From positions 1,767,501-1,831,500 of the forward strand of contig CALZFC010000062.1 in the NCBI GenBank assembly GCA_945643635.1: DNA of 64,000 bases, given 5' to 3'. The stretch comes from Allodiplogaster sudhausi (taxonomy: Eukaryota > Nematoda > Chromadorea > Rhabditida > Diplogasteridae). The translations under genes and the position numbers were made by a program. How positions within the stretch are numbered: position 1 is the stretch's first letter; every line of letters begins with the position of its first letter. Shown piece after piece: positions 47,346-59,185 of this stretch. The notes below the pieces were generated by a model. That model ran no database searches, was not told the DNA's origin, and was given only the letters and a program-made list of their open reading frames with translations.

Positions 47346-47840
47346 GTTAGCCATTGGAGGGCAGCAAAAAAGAAAAAGAATTCGAGAATATCCTTCTAAT
47401 CCGTCGCTATCTTTCACTCTCTTCTCGTTCTCATCTTCTCTCTCTCCCTCCATGCCGAGAATTTTTTCTCTCTTCCTCTATCTGTCTTTCTCCTTCTCGC
47501 CTTTCGTATCTCTATCTCTCTCTTCCTGGATCTCTCTCTCTATCTCTCTCTCTCTATTCCTGGATCTCTCACTATCTCACTCTCTCTTTATTTTGCTCTT
47601 TCTCCATATCTCTCTTTCTCCCCTTCCAATCATTATGCGCTTTATTTATCAGCTTCTTCTACGACATCTTTGTTGAAGGAGAACGAAACAATTATAAATT
47701 TTATAATAATAATTAGCATAAATTTTTGTTTAATAATAACAATCAATAAACAGAAAAAGATCAATAAAAAAGAGGGGACATACTGTGTTGTTTGCACCTT
47801 ACTATTATGTCGCCATTTTCTCTGTTTTTTTTTCTTTCAG

Positions 47841-47931
47841 CCAAAGTCGTTCGTGCAGGGAAACGAGGAGGCGAATCTTCTATTGGAGAGCATTAGATAT
47901 GCGAGCGGCTTATTCGACGGAAACAGATCTA
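47841..47931 (+). CDS. Possible exon, unidentified
   Basis: It follows a strong TTTCTTTCAG acceptor. The phase-0 frame reads PKSFVQGNEEANLLLESIRY and continues SGLFDGNRS. A donor is not clear in the following 60 bases, so the 3' limit is approximate. The composition is protein-like, but I cannot name the family. Confidence 0.3.
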
Positions 47932-48618
47932 TCTATTTTCAACGTTCATTTCCTTACGAATCCATATGTACATATATGAAGTATTTCTTCATCATTTTGC
48001 CCGTTTGATATACAGAGAGGTAGAAATAACGAAAGAGGAAAAAGAAGTAGAGTACCAGCCAGAGTAAGACTCGTGCTCCTTGAGCATGGCCGGGGATTAG
48101 CATGCACTTTCAACATTGTGTTTTTGGCCCCATAAAACTGAACGTGAGGGCGCCGCTCTTCCATTCTGCAGATTATCTACGGTCAGTCAAAAACTCGGGA
48201 CATGGAGGGTGCGCATAAAGAAAGTATGTGAGTGTCTGTTTTGAGGTGGATCAGGCATTTTCAGCTCGGGCGGTCCCCCCCCCCCCTCCTCCAGTGATCT
48301 CACCCGAAAACGTGACAGTTTACTACGGCGGCAGATCAATGTACTTGCATAATATTGTTTATCAATTTATTTAATTCGTATAAAATAGAAATAGAAGACG
48401 GTTGAAAAAATTCGCCTGTCTCGTATCTAATGGTAAGAAATCTCTCATCCCGCTCACTTGGGAAATCGTCTTTTGAGACGAAAATTAAGATGCGCCAAAA
48501 ATAAACTAGTGGTGGGTTTCAAGGTTGCGCGTGAAATTCAAATATTAACGCCAAAACTTAATCATTTTTAACTTAATCACTTCTATAGTAGAACAGAAAT
48601 GATTAATATTTCTTATAG

Positions 48619-49512
48619 ACATCGATGTCGGACATCTGGTCCGGAGTGAAAACACTGAAGGCCGGCCGCTTCCTCGAGGAAGCACTCAATCGCACGGCTC
48701 GCCAGGGGTATTCTGGCGGCGGTGGCGGCGGTTCTTTTAGGCCAGTGGAGGCGCGGCAGGAGGCGGCAGTGGTTGCATGCCTGGCCCGCCCGGTCCTGCC
48801 GGGCCGCCGGGCAAGCCTGGCAAGCCAGGCATGCCGGGCGCAGCCGGCTCGCCAGGCTCACCGGGCAAGATCTCCGTGCACTCCCGTGACCCCGCCGCCG
48901 TGCCAGCCGTGCCCAGCGGGCCTGCTGGGCCCACCAGGGCCGCCTGGGCCGGATCGTGGACCGGGCGACGCCGGCGCGCCGGCGCGCCCGCCCAAGGCGG
49001 CGGACCCGGACAGGCCGGCCCGCCCGGTCGCCCGGCCGGCAATCCTGGTTCACCTAGAGCTGACGGCGCACCTGGACCGGCCGCTACTGGTGAGGGTTGC
49101 GTTATTCCAACGGGAGGAGGCGGCGGCGGAGGCTATGCTGGAGGCGGAGGAGGGGGCGGAGCAGCAGGTGGCGCAGGTGGTGGGGGGAACAAGACGAAGC
49201 GGCGGGCGCCACGAGCGGCTGGATATGCGGGGGGGGCGGAGGGGGCGGAGCCTATGGAGGAGGAGGAGGAGCAGCCAAGGGCGGAGGAGGCGGCTATGCT
49301 GGATGTAGATGGTGCTGCAGGCGGCGGCGGAGGAGGTGGCTGCACCCCTATGCCCGGCCCGCCAGGACCCCCCGGACCGGCAGGCCCATCCGGCAACCCC
49401 GGTCCGTCGTCTGACGGCATACCCGGTGCGCCGGGCCCCAAAGGCCCTCCAGACCCCGCCGGGAACGCTTGACCGGACGGCAACTCGGGCGCAGACGGCG
49501 AGGCCGGCTATG
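48619..49512 (+). pseudogene. Nematode cuticle collagen, disrupted (frameshifts, stop, truncated 3' end)
   Basis: Cuticle collagens are secreted, trimerise through Gly-X-Y repeats and are crosslinked into the exoskeleton. After a TTATAG acceptor the sequence reads SDIWSGVKTLKAGRFLEEAL then NRTARQGY, the usual pre-collagen helix and subtilisin-type cleavage site of nematode collagens. Gly-rich sequence follows, then a Gly-X-Y block (CMPGPPGPAGPPGKPGKPG), the classic CTPVTPPPCQPCPAG interruption, further Gly-X-Y, a long poly-Gly segment and a second Gly-X-Y block. These lie in different frames: shifts are needed near 48745, 48873 and 48990. In the last block a TGA (49470-49472) replaces an expected Gly codon, with collagen continuing beyond it (PDGNSGADGEAGY). 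No C-terminal Cys-Pro-Cys tail is found; a foldback element starts at 49513. The transmembrane N-terminal exon was not found. Either this is a decayed gene or the GC-rich assembly contains indels. Confidence 0.65.
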
Positions 49513-49671
49513 AAAAAAATGTAAACAACTTTTCATATCTGATTCTCACGCGACACAGGGAAGTGTCTTTGAACGCACTTTCATCGATTACAAATTTCCT
49601 CATTCAGTCTGGCAGTAGACTTCCCTGTGTCGCGTGAGGATCAGATATGGAAACTGGTTTACATTTTTTTT
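49513..49671. mobile_element. Foldback element with ~48-bp inverted ends at the collagen 3' end
   Basis: The left arm contains AAAAAAATGTAAAC, then CATATCTGA and CACGCGACACAGGGAAGT. The right arm carries the reverse complement (ACTTCCCTGTGTCGCGTGAG, then TCAGATATGG, GTTTACATTTTTTT). A 60-70 bp loop lies between. The arms match with few differences. The element begins directly after the last collagen-like codons. Confidence 0.85.
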
Positions 49672-50752
49672 CCTTTCTGGGAGATCAGAGAGAGATGAAG
49701 TGAGAGGTAGATAGAGGGCGAGAGATTGGTGTGGAGAGAGAAACAGAGAGACAGATAAGGATAGAGATGGGAGAGATCACTAGAATGAGAGGGAGAGCTT
49801 GAGGGAGAGAGAAATAGACGAAAACTTGCAAGTGGAAGCGAGCCGTAACACTAACATCACCCTGATTGCATGATCTCTCGTTCCAATCGCTAGCAAACGG
49901 ATAATGGTATCAGAACTGACATTTATAATCCCTTGCTACACATATTTGAGAACAGCTGGAAGCGAATGCTAATCAAAAGATTTTAAAAAAGAAATGTGAA
50001 AATCATTTATTATCAAAAAATTTTGGAAACGAGAAGCGAATAGCAAAAAGCGAAGAAGAAAGTAAACTTCAAATAGCGGTTGAAATGTCTATTGAAAAAG
50101 CAAAAAAAAACACTAGTACGCCCAGTGGCAAGTGGCGCCGCTCTTCATTCGCTCCCTTGTCTAAATGACAAGTTCGCCCCCCGCCCCGACCCGCGCTCGA
50201 TCATTTCCTATCAATCGACGCTGCTCCCGGAGAAACCGTTGGCTGGCCGGGATAAGATCTGCCTAATCTTCGTCGGCCACTTCGACGAACCCGCCGGTGC
50301 CCATCGATCGCCCACTTCCATGTGATAGATCCCCCGTGTATTCCATCAAACACATTGGCCCGATGCGCGAATAAAGGTTTAAAGGTTTAAAGTACGCTCT
50401 ATCCCATCTGAACAGACAGGTTCAAACGAGTGGAATAGCAGGTTGGTGCAATTGCAGATGATAACATCATATATGTATATTATATATATTATATCTACAT
50501 TTATTTATTAATTTTTTGCATTGTACGCAGCAAGACATGTTTGCTTAGACACGAGAGACTTGCGCTCCTGCGTCTTTCATGCTTTCTTATGGAATAGAAA
50601 AAAATGATACAAGTGGGGAAACGGTGCACGCTGCATTAAGAAGGCCACAAGAAAAGCGGGAGAAAAAGGAAGAGAAGAATGGAGAAACAGAGAAAGGGAA
50701 AAAGAGAGTGAGAGAAGAGTAATCGAGAAAGAAAAAAGAAAGAGAGAAAGAA

Positions 50753-50783
<31 letters not shown>

Positions 50784-50788
50784 AAGAA

Positions 50789-50823
<35 letters not shown>

Positions 50824-52007
50824 AAAGGGACTAGAGAAAGATGCTAGAATAGAGGGAGCTGGTGAGAGAAAGCAACAGAACTCGAAATAAAGCGGTGTGA
50901 TCTGTAAGAATATAGTCTATACATAAACATCAAAGCGATTTGTGGAATACGATACATGTGTACATACATACATATGTATGTACAAACAAGGCGACCAGGG
51001 GAGAAAAATAGCTTAAAAAATCTGAACGAGTGTTGAAGAGCAAATAATGCCATTTTTGTTGTTCGTTTTCTTTTCTCTCTTTTTTCTTTCTCGCTCTCTT
51101 TTTGCACTCTACTCAACCCTTTCATTTCCTCTCCATCTGTCACCTTCTCTCTACTCCATTTTCGGTCTCTCAATGTCCCCGTCCCTTTATCTCTTACATT
51201 CCACTTTATTTCTCTATGCATAAACACCTCTGTTCTACTTTCTTTTACTGTCTTCGTCCTTTTCCCTATTCATATCTCATCCTCTCGCCCTTCTCTCGCT
51301 GCCTCTCACTGGTGGTCTCTAGCAATTTTTAACTACCAAACGAAGAGAGCCTGCTGCTCTGCTCGTCCCCTTGGCGGCCGCCGTTCCAAGCAGAGCGAGT
51401 CCAGAATTTTTTTCCTTTCAAATCCCCCGCCCATTCGGCGAGTGCCTCCTCTTCCACATCCATACTTCACAATAAGCTAAACGGGTGCTCTTCGCTTAAT
51501 GAGACGTTTTCTTCTTCTTCTTCTTTTTCTTCTAGGTTGGTGGTCACTGCCTACTGCTATTAATTATAGGAAAGATAACAAAAGGAACCAAACACTGTTT
51601 TTTTTCCAATTCGAGCCCTTTTTTTGATACAATGGCGAGAGAGCACGTGATTAAGAGAGGCCGGCTTCAATGGCCAAAAACATTAAAATATATTACCGGT
51701 GAGTTTAGTGCCCTTTAAAGGAGTGCAAAGTAGCCCTATTCACTCTCATTCACATGTGATATTTAGCGCGCAGCGGATTACAGCAATCGGTGAATTTGCA
51801 ACACGGGCATGTAAGTGCCTACACCTAGGACAAACACATTTATTTTTTGGCGATAATTAAGATAGAAAAGCAGCTTTTATAGTTGAATCTATAACATTGT
51901 ATTTGTAGCCAAGATTTCGAGTTGTAGAAAGCTGGCGTTTTTTTCTTGTGAATCCAAGTCGGCAAGAGATAAAACCATCCTTGAGATTCCCTTTACTGCT
52001 CACTGAA
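49672..52007. other. Intergenic region between collagen and MLT-10-like gene
   Basis: GA arrays occur at 49680-49810 and 50690-50830, a palindromic TACATACATATGTATGTA motif near 50960, and CT-rich sequence at 51070-51320. A GC-rich open stretch (about 50110-50325) encodes a non-repetitive peptide on the + strand (core KPLAGRDKICLIFVGHFDEP) but has no recognisable family or clear splice borders. I cannot assign it. The MLT-10-like promoter and any upstream exon should lie near the end of this region. Confidence 0.45.
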
Positions 52008-52032
52008 AGCCGCCGCCAACACAAAGGAAGCG

Positions 52033-52118
52033 ATGATTGACAAATTGAAGGTGTGCCCTTTTACTTGCCTTTTCCCTTCCCTTTTCACCTTCTTTTTGTA
52101 ATTCCCACGCTCTCTCCG

Positions 52119-52155
<37 letters not shown>

Positions 52156-55100
52156 TCCTCGGTTCCACTCTTTCTCTCTCTCTCTGTCCCCTTCTCTCTA
52201 TCTTCTCAGCTCTCCCCCGAGCAGTCGCACCGTCTTCAGCAGCTTCACTATGGGTGGTACACACGTGCGGTCGCAGCGCTCCTCGGTGCGTACGCCAAGA
52301 AGATCTACAGCAAGAGTGGCCAGTCAGTTAAAGATCATTTGGCACGCCGCCATGCTAGATTGTTCATTTTAATATTAATTGCAATTTGCGACAAAAAAAA
52401 AACTAAAATAAAAATATACTAAAATAAAAGAAAAATCAGAGTTTATCGTGTTGAGCATGAAAAAGAAGGCAATGATTGCTTGTCTGGATGAAGTGCAGGA
52501 CGAACTCGACCTTGAGGCCGGCGCTCGCTGCCTCGTGCATGCCTTCGATGGCACTTTGGTTTTTCATCTATTTATTTTATTTATAAATTTTTTTAAAGGC
52601 TTTTTGTACTTTATAATAAGAAAATTATTGATTTAAAATCAGTTTGTTAAATTGTTTTTGCAATGACTGACACTTACCGTACAGAAGATAAATACATAAT
52701 ATGTACAAACATTTACACGCGTATGTTGATAATTCATAAGGAAAAATATGAATAAATTATGGCATTATTTATGTATTCTTTTATTTTTAAATAGATTTTT
52801 TAAACAATGAAAAATATTTTTTGTGACAAAATAATACCAAATCTGAAACAAATAAGAAAATAAAAAATTTTTAGGTCCCGAATTACTACAAGATTGCTCA
52901 GCAGCGTCGATACGACTTTGTAGATGAGCTGGAGCGCCGAAAGAAGAAGAAAGCCAGCTCGAAAGCAGCATTCTCCCGTTCCTCTTCGTCTCTCTCGGCA
53001 TCCAAGAAGATGCATTGGCGAGAAAGGCAAACGCGTCGCAGAAGAAGACTACGAGGGCAGCAGAAACATCTGTTAGCTTTATTCATTGAGTCATTTAGGT
53101 CATTTTTTATGTGCGATTAAAATTTCTAATTCCAAAAGAAAAGTATTCCAGATTTTCATTATCCCAGCACTTCAATATGTTCTTTTTCAAAAATTCCTTT
53201 TCAACTGGCTTTTTCTTCTTTCTTATCCTGAATCGTAATTTTTTAAAGCGTTTATTGTTAAATTTATAATTATTTAAAATTCAATTTGAACAATTTTGCA
53301 AGCAATTAGGGTAGAGCCTAAAGGATCGCGACCTTTGGACGACCCATTTAGGAGGGCGATCACCAAAAATTATATGAGACTTCAAATCACTAATTTCACG
53401 AACGGGGTTTTATGTGCATGCATGCATGAGAGAATGAGAGTGCCTATTCCAGGGTAGACGCGGTAATTCGAACTTGCATTAATTATTTTTCGGGGATCTT
53501 CCTCCTTTGAGGAACTTTATGTACCATTTAGGGATGAGTCTCTTTTTCCTAGGCGCTCGAAGCGATCGCCATCTCGAACCGCCTTCTCGCTCTACGCGAC
53601 CGACGCGCTACGGGCCGAGGCGAGGCGTCTCGACCGAATTGAAGGCAGGCGACAAGTCCGGAATATGGAGTAGGCAGGACGAGTAGTAATCATTAGAATT
53701 AAGTTATATTATTATTACCTTTTTTCTTTTTTAATGAAAATTTTTATATTAATTATTAATCTGTTTTATTACAGTTTTTAAACCTTTCACGTAGAGATTT
53801 TTAAGCGTGAAGTAAACTAAAGAACATCTCCGATATGCATAAAATCAGTTGAAATCACTATCCCTCATTCTCTTCTTTCCATTTTTTGCTTTATATTTCT
53901 CTTTTTTTTACATAGATTGCCAGGAAATTGAAGAAAAAAATTTTGATGAGCGAGTATGTGTTAAAGACGACGAAATTGTGTATTAAGGTGCATGCATTTT
54001 GGTGCTCCGAAAAGTTTATTTAATTAAAATTTATTAATAATCTGCATTAATATCGTGATTTCGTTTACAGTTGAAAATATAGAACATTTGATAAGACGTG
54101 GTACGGAGGAAGAGTACCTTTTCTCTTTCTCTCATTTACAGTAAAGCGCCGGCTCTCCGAAACGCGCACGGCTCGACACTTGGTGCACTTGCGCATTCGC
54201 TGCGCACGATCGTGCATGTCGTTCGTGACAATGTTACAGACGATAAACCCGACAAGTCTCGGTTGCCACTCCTCAGCCATCTCGAGGAGTCGATGGCACG
54301 CGTCCATGAGGTTTTCGAGTTGTTCAACTTCAATTTATTTTTAGTGTGAGAGTGCTTTTCTTTAACTTAGTTAGCTTTCTTGATAACGGTAACTTTCACA
54401 TCTGTCTTAATGGAACACCAAGCCAACTTTAATCTATTTAAATTTTCCTGATCATTTTGGTCGATGTCTCTCTAAATCACATAGTCTCTTGGCGTTATGC
54501 CAGACAAAGAGGCGCGAATCCAAGCGTGCTTTCAGCTCCGCTCACTCGCCGCTGCTCGTCACGGCGGAAAGCGCGTGGCGTTCAAGCGTCGTATGCTAGA
54601 CGCTGTTCTCGGCGAGCGACATCCGCTTCGGGTGGCGAAGACGCCAGGTACTCATTCTCTTTACGAGTTCCCTTTTTTCCTTTTTTGTACACTTACAGTA
54701 ATTCTGGCTATGGCGCTTGAAATAACTATGCCAGGTATACTATTTATGCCTCGCCTTGGGGTGTACATGGAGAATAGGGTGCACCACCCTTCCAATATAA
54801 GCACCGTCCACAAGGGTGGTGTGTCTATTTAGTGGCGAGCTGTGGCTGATCTTAGAAAAGGCAGTAAACAGTGTATGCCCAGGCGAGCAGCTGGCCGAGC
54901 TGTTCTCCCCCGAGCAGCTCGCGTCGGTTCGGCCCGCTCTCCAGCTCGTCGACGCTTTCGCGCGCTCCGACACACATGGAAGAGTTCCAGGTCTCTCTTC
55001 TCTCTAATAGTAACTCCGCCTCCTCTTATAGGCGTGCCCTTTTAACAAGCCGTAGAAGTATTGACAAAAGAAAAAGCGCTTTTTCCTTTGTGGTAGCTTT

Positions 55101-58100
55101 TTATATGTCGTCGTAGTTGAGGGAATAAAATTGTTTATGAAAATACCTACCATTTTCATGCGAGAATGAGAGAGTGCCTGGTCCCAGGGTGAGCGCGGCA
55201 ATTCAAACTAGCATTTGTTGGATATTGCGGTGATCATCCTCACTTTAATGTAGGGATGCTCCGGGTGGGGTCGCCTCGTCTGCTGCCACTCGCTCCGGAA
55301 GACGACGACGAAGAGGACGCAGGCGAACAGTTAATTAACTATTATTAGGATTTTGTTTATGAAAAAATAAATTTTATTTACTTTATTTTTTTTTCTAAAC
55401 TTATGTTTTTATTTATTCAATTCATACCTACAATTTCATTTGGATATTAGGTCTACTTTAAATGAAGTGCAAACACTAGTAGTTTTCTCGCACGATAAGA
55501 AAAAAATATAATAACAATTACAATGAAAGTGAAAAGGTTATAATTAGACTAATTAAATGTACATTATATTAATAAATTTGTTTAGCTTTCTCTCGCACGA
55601 CTTCCTTCCTCTCTACGACGCCCGTCCTGGCTCGGCCGCAGCGAGTCGCGCCGTTCTGCCAGTGCCGCAAGCGTTGCGTGCTGCGGGCATAGACCGAATG
55701 GCACGCGACGAGCTCATTCAGCTCATCATTGACGCATCAGGCGAGTGAAAGTGCGAGTTGTTGCAGCAGGAAAGACACAGCAGGAAGTTAGACGTCGCCC
55801 CAAGTGTTTTTGTCATCTTCTAGGCGCTCTCGATGTGGTGAACCAGTCAATTAAGACACTCAAAGCGTCACAAGAAATGGGCCTCTACGATGACATTACG
55901 GGCGTCTCACATGTAAAATTCTTCTATTTTTTGAATAATTAAAAGAATACAGACATTTTCTACAGATTAAAATTCTTCAGAATATTAGTTTTTTGCTTAC
56001 TTTTTCGCTCAGCCTCATATTACTTTCTCACTCAATAAGAAAAAAAAACTAAGAAAATGAGAGAAGAACCCTTGCAGACTATACAGTCAGCCATGGATGA
56101 CGTGGCCAGCTCTCTCTCTGCCACGCAGCGATCCCATCTCGCCAGCCACGGCTTCGCCTTCTCCTCCGCGCGTCAGCTGCAAATGCTCTACGGGCCGAGG
56201 GGCATTCTCAATGGCACCAAGACACCCGAGCAGGTAGCTGAGAGAAGAGAGAAAAGAGCGAGAGAGAGAGAGAGAGAGACAGGATGTAAGCGATAGGGAA
56301 ATAAGAAGTCGATATCGAAGTAAGAGAGAGAGAGAGAAAGAGAGAGTAGGAGCAAAAGGGAGTTAAATCAGCCCAACTCCTGGCTCGGCTCGCTGGTCAC
56401 TCCTTACGATAAGCACGAACGATATCATCTCTTCAGATTGCTGCTCTTTCGCACATGAGTAATGACGAAGTCGAAAGGCTATTTCGCGCAGACGTCCGTG
56501 ATCTCGCCTTCCGAAGAAGTCTCTCTCTTTCTCTCCTTCTCTTCCTCCCTCTCCCTATCTCTCTCCCCACCCTCTCCCCATCCCTTTCTCTCTCTCCCTC
56601 CCTTGCAGCTTCCGCAGCCTCCTCTCATCCCCGCGTCCGTCGCCAGTCCACCGACGACCTTGGCGATGGCTGGAGTGTCACGTACTTCCGCCACACGACT
56701 TTCGCCCCGTATGCCTTTGCGCCGACTGTCAAGACGGTCAGAGGAACGGGTGCTCACTCTTCGGAGTAGCCGCCCGAACAAATCCTGGGTGGCCCAGAAA
56801 ATTCTTCTTATTGCTCAAACATCCCTTGGTGCATTTAAATTTTTTATATAGATAAATGAAATATATAAATGTAGCGGTCTTTTTTATTTTATTTTTGTTT
56901 GTGCTCATACATGTGTTTGCTTCTACACAGAGAGTGTGTTGTAAATAGAAAAGCTGCAGCTTTGTCATCAAAAAGGATTTAAACAAAAATGTTCTACATT
57001 CGTATATAGTGTTTTTGAAAAAATATTTGGATTTTAAATATTAAATTTAAAATTAAACTCCTTTTCCTCCTCCAGCTCAACGTGCTCGGCCCTGCTCTCT
57101 TCTCCCCGTCGCTCTTCTCGCCAAACATTGCTGCGCCCCTCCTTCTCTCGCCTCCCGTATTCTCTCCACAGGTGTTACTTTACTTTACTTTAGTTACGCA
57201 CACAGTAGTGAGATGTGGTAGTGAAATTTAGCAATGAAAAATGAATATAATGAGAACAAGAATATAGTACAGAGCGGCATTAAGAATGAGATGTTGAAAC
57301 CGGAGATTTACTATTGGCAGAAAGAGTTGAATAACTTAGAAAAAAGGAATGAGAACAAACTTTTAAGCGACTTAATGGATGAGCAAGATTAAAAGAGATG
57401 CCACGAGTTCGGGAATGACGGAAGTGGAAATGATGGGGATATTTAAGGCACAATTTTCTAGTAGTGAGACGTATACCAAGCGACGAGTAATAGTAAAATC
57501 ATAATCTTCCCGGCGCGCTTCAAGAGAAGATAGGGAGAGGATGCGGTTCCTTTCCTCGCATAGAGGGACAGTAAGTGCAGAGTAACACAAACAACGACGG
57601 AAGATAATACACGTAAAATAATTTTGAACCTCTAAAACGCGGATGTCCTTTAGTAAGAAGGGAGAATAGACAGTAGTGTGCTTAGAATTTAAGATGCCCA
57701 AAATCATGTTTAAATGGCGCCTTTTTGCCTGAAACACAAGGGCGATACTGCAAAACACTTATATAGAGAGACGTCGCCTTCAATTGTCAGGAAAACTCAA
57801 ATAGCAAATAGAATTTGATGTTGAGTTTCCTATTCCTCTAATTGTAAGGAAGATTAAATTAATTATAGCATTTTTACGGTTAAAAAAATACTTCTGTACC
57901 TGGCGTTTTTTTGTGCGTTTTGAAAATCTGATCAGATATGTTTGTATATCATATTCACTTGCCACCCTTATTCGCGAATCATAAATAACAGACTAAACAA
58001 TTGGTAACTTAAGGGGACGGTTATTTTATCTCCCGTTTTTCCATATCCGTCTGCGACTCTGGATACAGAGTTGATCCCTTTCCTCTAATAGAACCCCACC

Positions 58101-59185
58101 CCCTTCCATTAGTACTTCCTCCTAGGGGACGAAAACCTTTGAGGAAAGGCAAAGCTTTGAATAAACTTTGCTGATAAAAGCCTTGAAAACCCTTTGTTGA
58201 TTTGCACAGGAAATTAGGAAAAGGTTCGTTGTAGTGCCAAGTTCCTGTCTTATTATGAAAGTTGTGAAAGTTGTTTATTTATTGTTAGTTTCTTACAAAG
58301 AACTGAATTGTATGAATACTAGATTACTATTCTGGACACCCCCTCCCTCTCATATAATCTCTACTATTCTGGACGCCCCCTCCCTCTCATAGAATCTCTA
58401 CTATTCTGGACGCCCCCTCCCTCTCATAGAATCTCTACTATTCTGGACGCCCCCTCCCTCTCATAGAATCTCTACTATTCTGGACGCCCCCTCCCTCTCA
58501 TAGAATCTCTACTATTCTGGACGCCCCCTCCCTCTCATAGAATCTCTACTACTATGCCTTCTAGTCAATGAAAAATAGAACCCCTGACGATCTAAATACG
58601 ATATTTGATTCCCACTTTTTACACAGCATCGCAAGTCTATTTTTAGTGAGGATATTTATTATGTGTAATTGATTTTTTCAAATCATTGTTCTAAACGTAT
58701 TTTGTTTAAATTTTTTTCTTTTGATCAGGTCGGCAACCCGCTGATCCTTTCTCCGTACGTGCTTGGCCCGAACACCTTCTCCGCCGCCGTCTTCAACACG
58801 TACATCCTCTCCCCTTACGTGCTCTCTCCCAATGTGGTCAACCCCTACGTCCTCTCCCCTCTCATCCTCTCACCAATGGTGCTCTCATCCGACATACTCT
58901 CACCCACCGTACTCTCAGGTGGGTGTGGAACAATCTTAAAACTCCAAGAAAAGCACATTCAAGACCAGAGCACCTCCCCGCAAGATCCCATATTGAATTC
59001 TTGGTTATTCTGCACACCTTCAAAACAACATTAAATTCACATTTAGTTAGCTTCGATTAGAGGAAGTACGGTAGTCGCTCTGCATAATTTTAGGTAACAT
59101 CCTCTCGCCGGCAGTAGTCTCGCCAGGAATAGCGACGAAGAATGTGCTGTCTATTTCGGTGCTCTCGCCGTCTTTCCTCTCCTAG
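52033..59185 (+). CDS. MLT-10-like moulting-cycle family protein
   Basis: MLT-10-like proteins are nematode-specific and linked to moulting; their biochemical role is unknown. Seventeen exons join in a single frame of about 692 codons: 52033-52050, 52210-52322, 52456-52558, 52875-53071, 53553-53669, 54142-54310, 54485-54647, 54856-54990, 55254-55329, 55586-55740, 55824-55912, 56078-56233, 56437-56518, 56609-56736, 57076-57171, 58729-58918 and 59094-59185. The first half is basic and helical. Family landmarks are GSPRLLPLAPEDDDEE and HFLSHDFLPLYD (about residues 345-375), ELIQLIIDASGALD (about 408-420), SATQRSHLASHGFAF and QLQMLYGPRGI. The C-terminal 140 residues carry the diagnostic LSP repeats (LILSPYVLGPN, YILSPYVLSPNVVNPYVLSP) and end VLSPSFLS. 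The frame extends upstream of the ATG (AAANTKEAMIDKLK, possible acceptor near 52006), so a 5' exon with a signal peptide may be missing. Intron 10 uses a GC donor. Confidence 0.88.
53347..53519. mobile_element. MITE with family Y termini in MLT-10-like intron 4
   Basis: The left end is TTTAGGAGGGCGATCACCAA. The right end, in reverse complement, is TCAAAGGAGGAAGATCCCCG. The TTAA has decayed to TTTA/TTGA. The internal block GAGAATGAGAG-TGCC-CAGGGT-GCGGTAATTC also occurs at 55155-55248. The element lies 33 bp upstream of exon 5. Confidence 0.65.
55155..55248. mobile_element. Truncated family Y MITE abutting an MLT-10-like exon
   Basis: It is homologous to the right half of 53347-53519 (GCGAGAATGAGAGAGTGCC, CCAGGGTGAGCGCGGCAATTC). 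The right terminus, in reverse complement, reads TTAAAGTGAGGATGATCACCG. The terminal TTAA at 55245-55248 is followed within five bases by the TAG acceptor of exon 9. The left terminus is not evident. Confidence 0.6.
55741..55823 (+). other. GC-AG intron of the MLT-10-like gene
   Basis: The exon ends GCATCAG and the intron begins GCGAGT, ending TTCTAG. Only this GC donor preserves the family sequence IDASG-ALDVV. The nearest GT (GTGAAA, 4 bp on) would shift into a frame with an early TAA. The intron is 83 bp long. Confidence 0.7.
57716..57835. repeat. Dispersed repeat, copy 2
   Basis: Diverged copy of 41787-41880 (CTTTTTGCCTGAAACACAAG then GTCAGGAAAACTCAAATAG), inside the large MLT-10-like intron 15 (57172-58728). 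Confidence 0.65.
58327..58552. repeat. 37-bp minisatellite, 6 copies, in MLT-10-like intron 15
   Basis: The unit reads ATTCTGGACGCCCCCTCCCT then CTCATAGAATCTCTACT. Copies 2-6 are almost identical and the first is slightly diverged (CACCCC, ATATAATC). It is embedded in a longer element-like stretch (about 58039-58620) that resembles 40776-40959 by its CCCACCCCC modules and the TACGATATTTG motif at the right side. Confidence 0.9.

Noticed and set aside
49097..49414. Alternative Gly/Arg-rich frames in the collagen poly-Gly region on both strands
   Set aside because: They are shadows of the GGC/GGA-rich collagen sequence. The frame with PGPPGP repeats and Cys landmarks is the real one.
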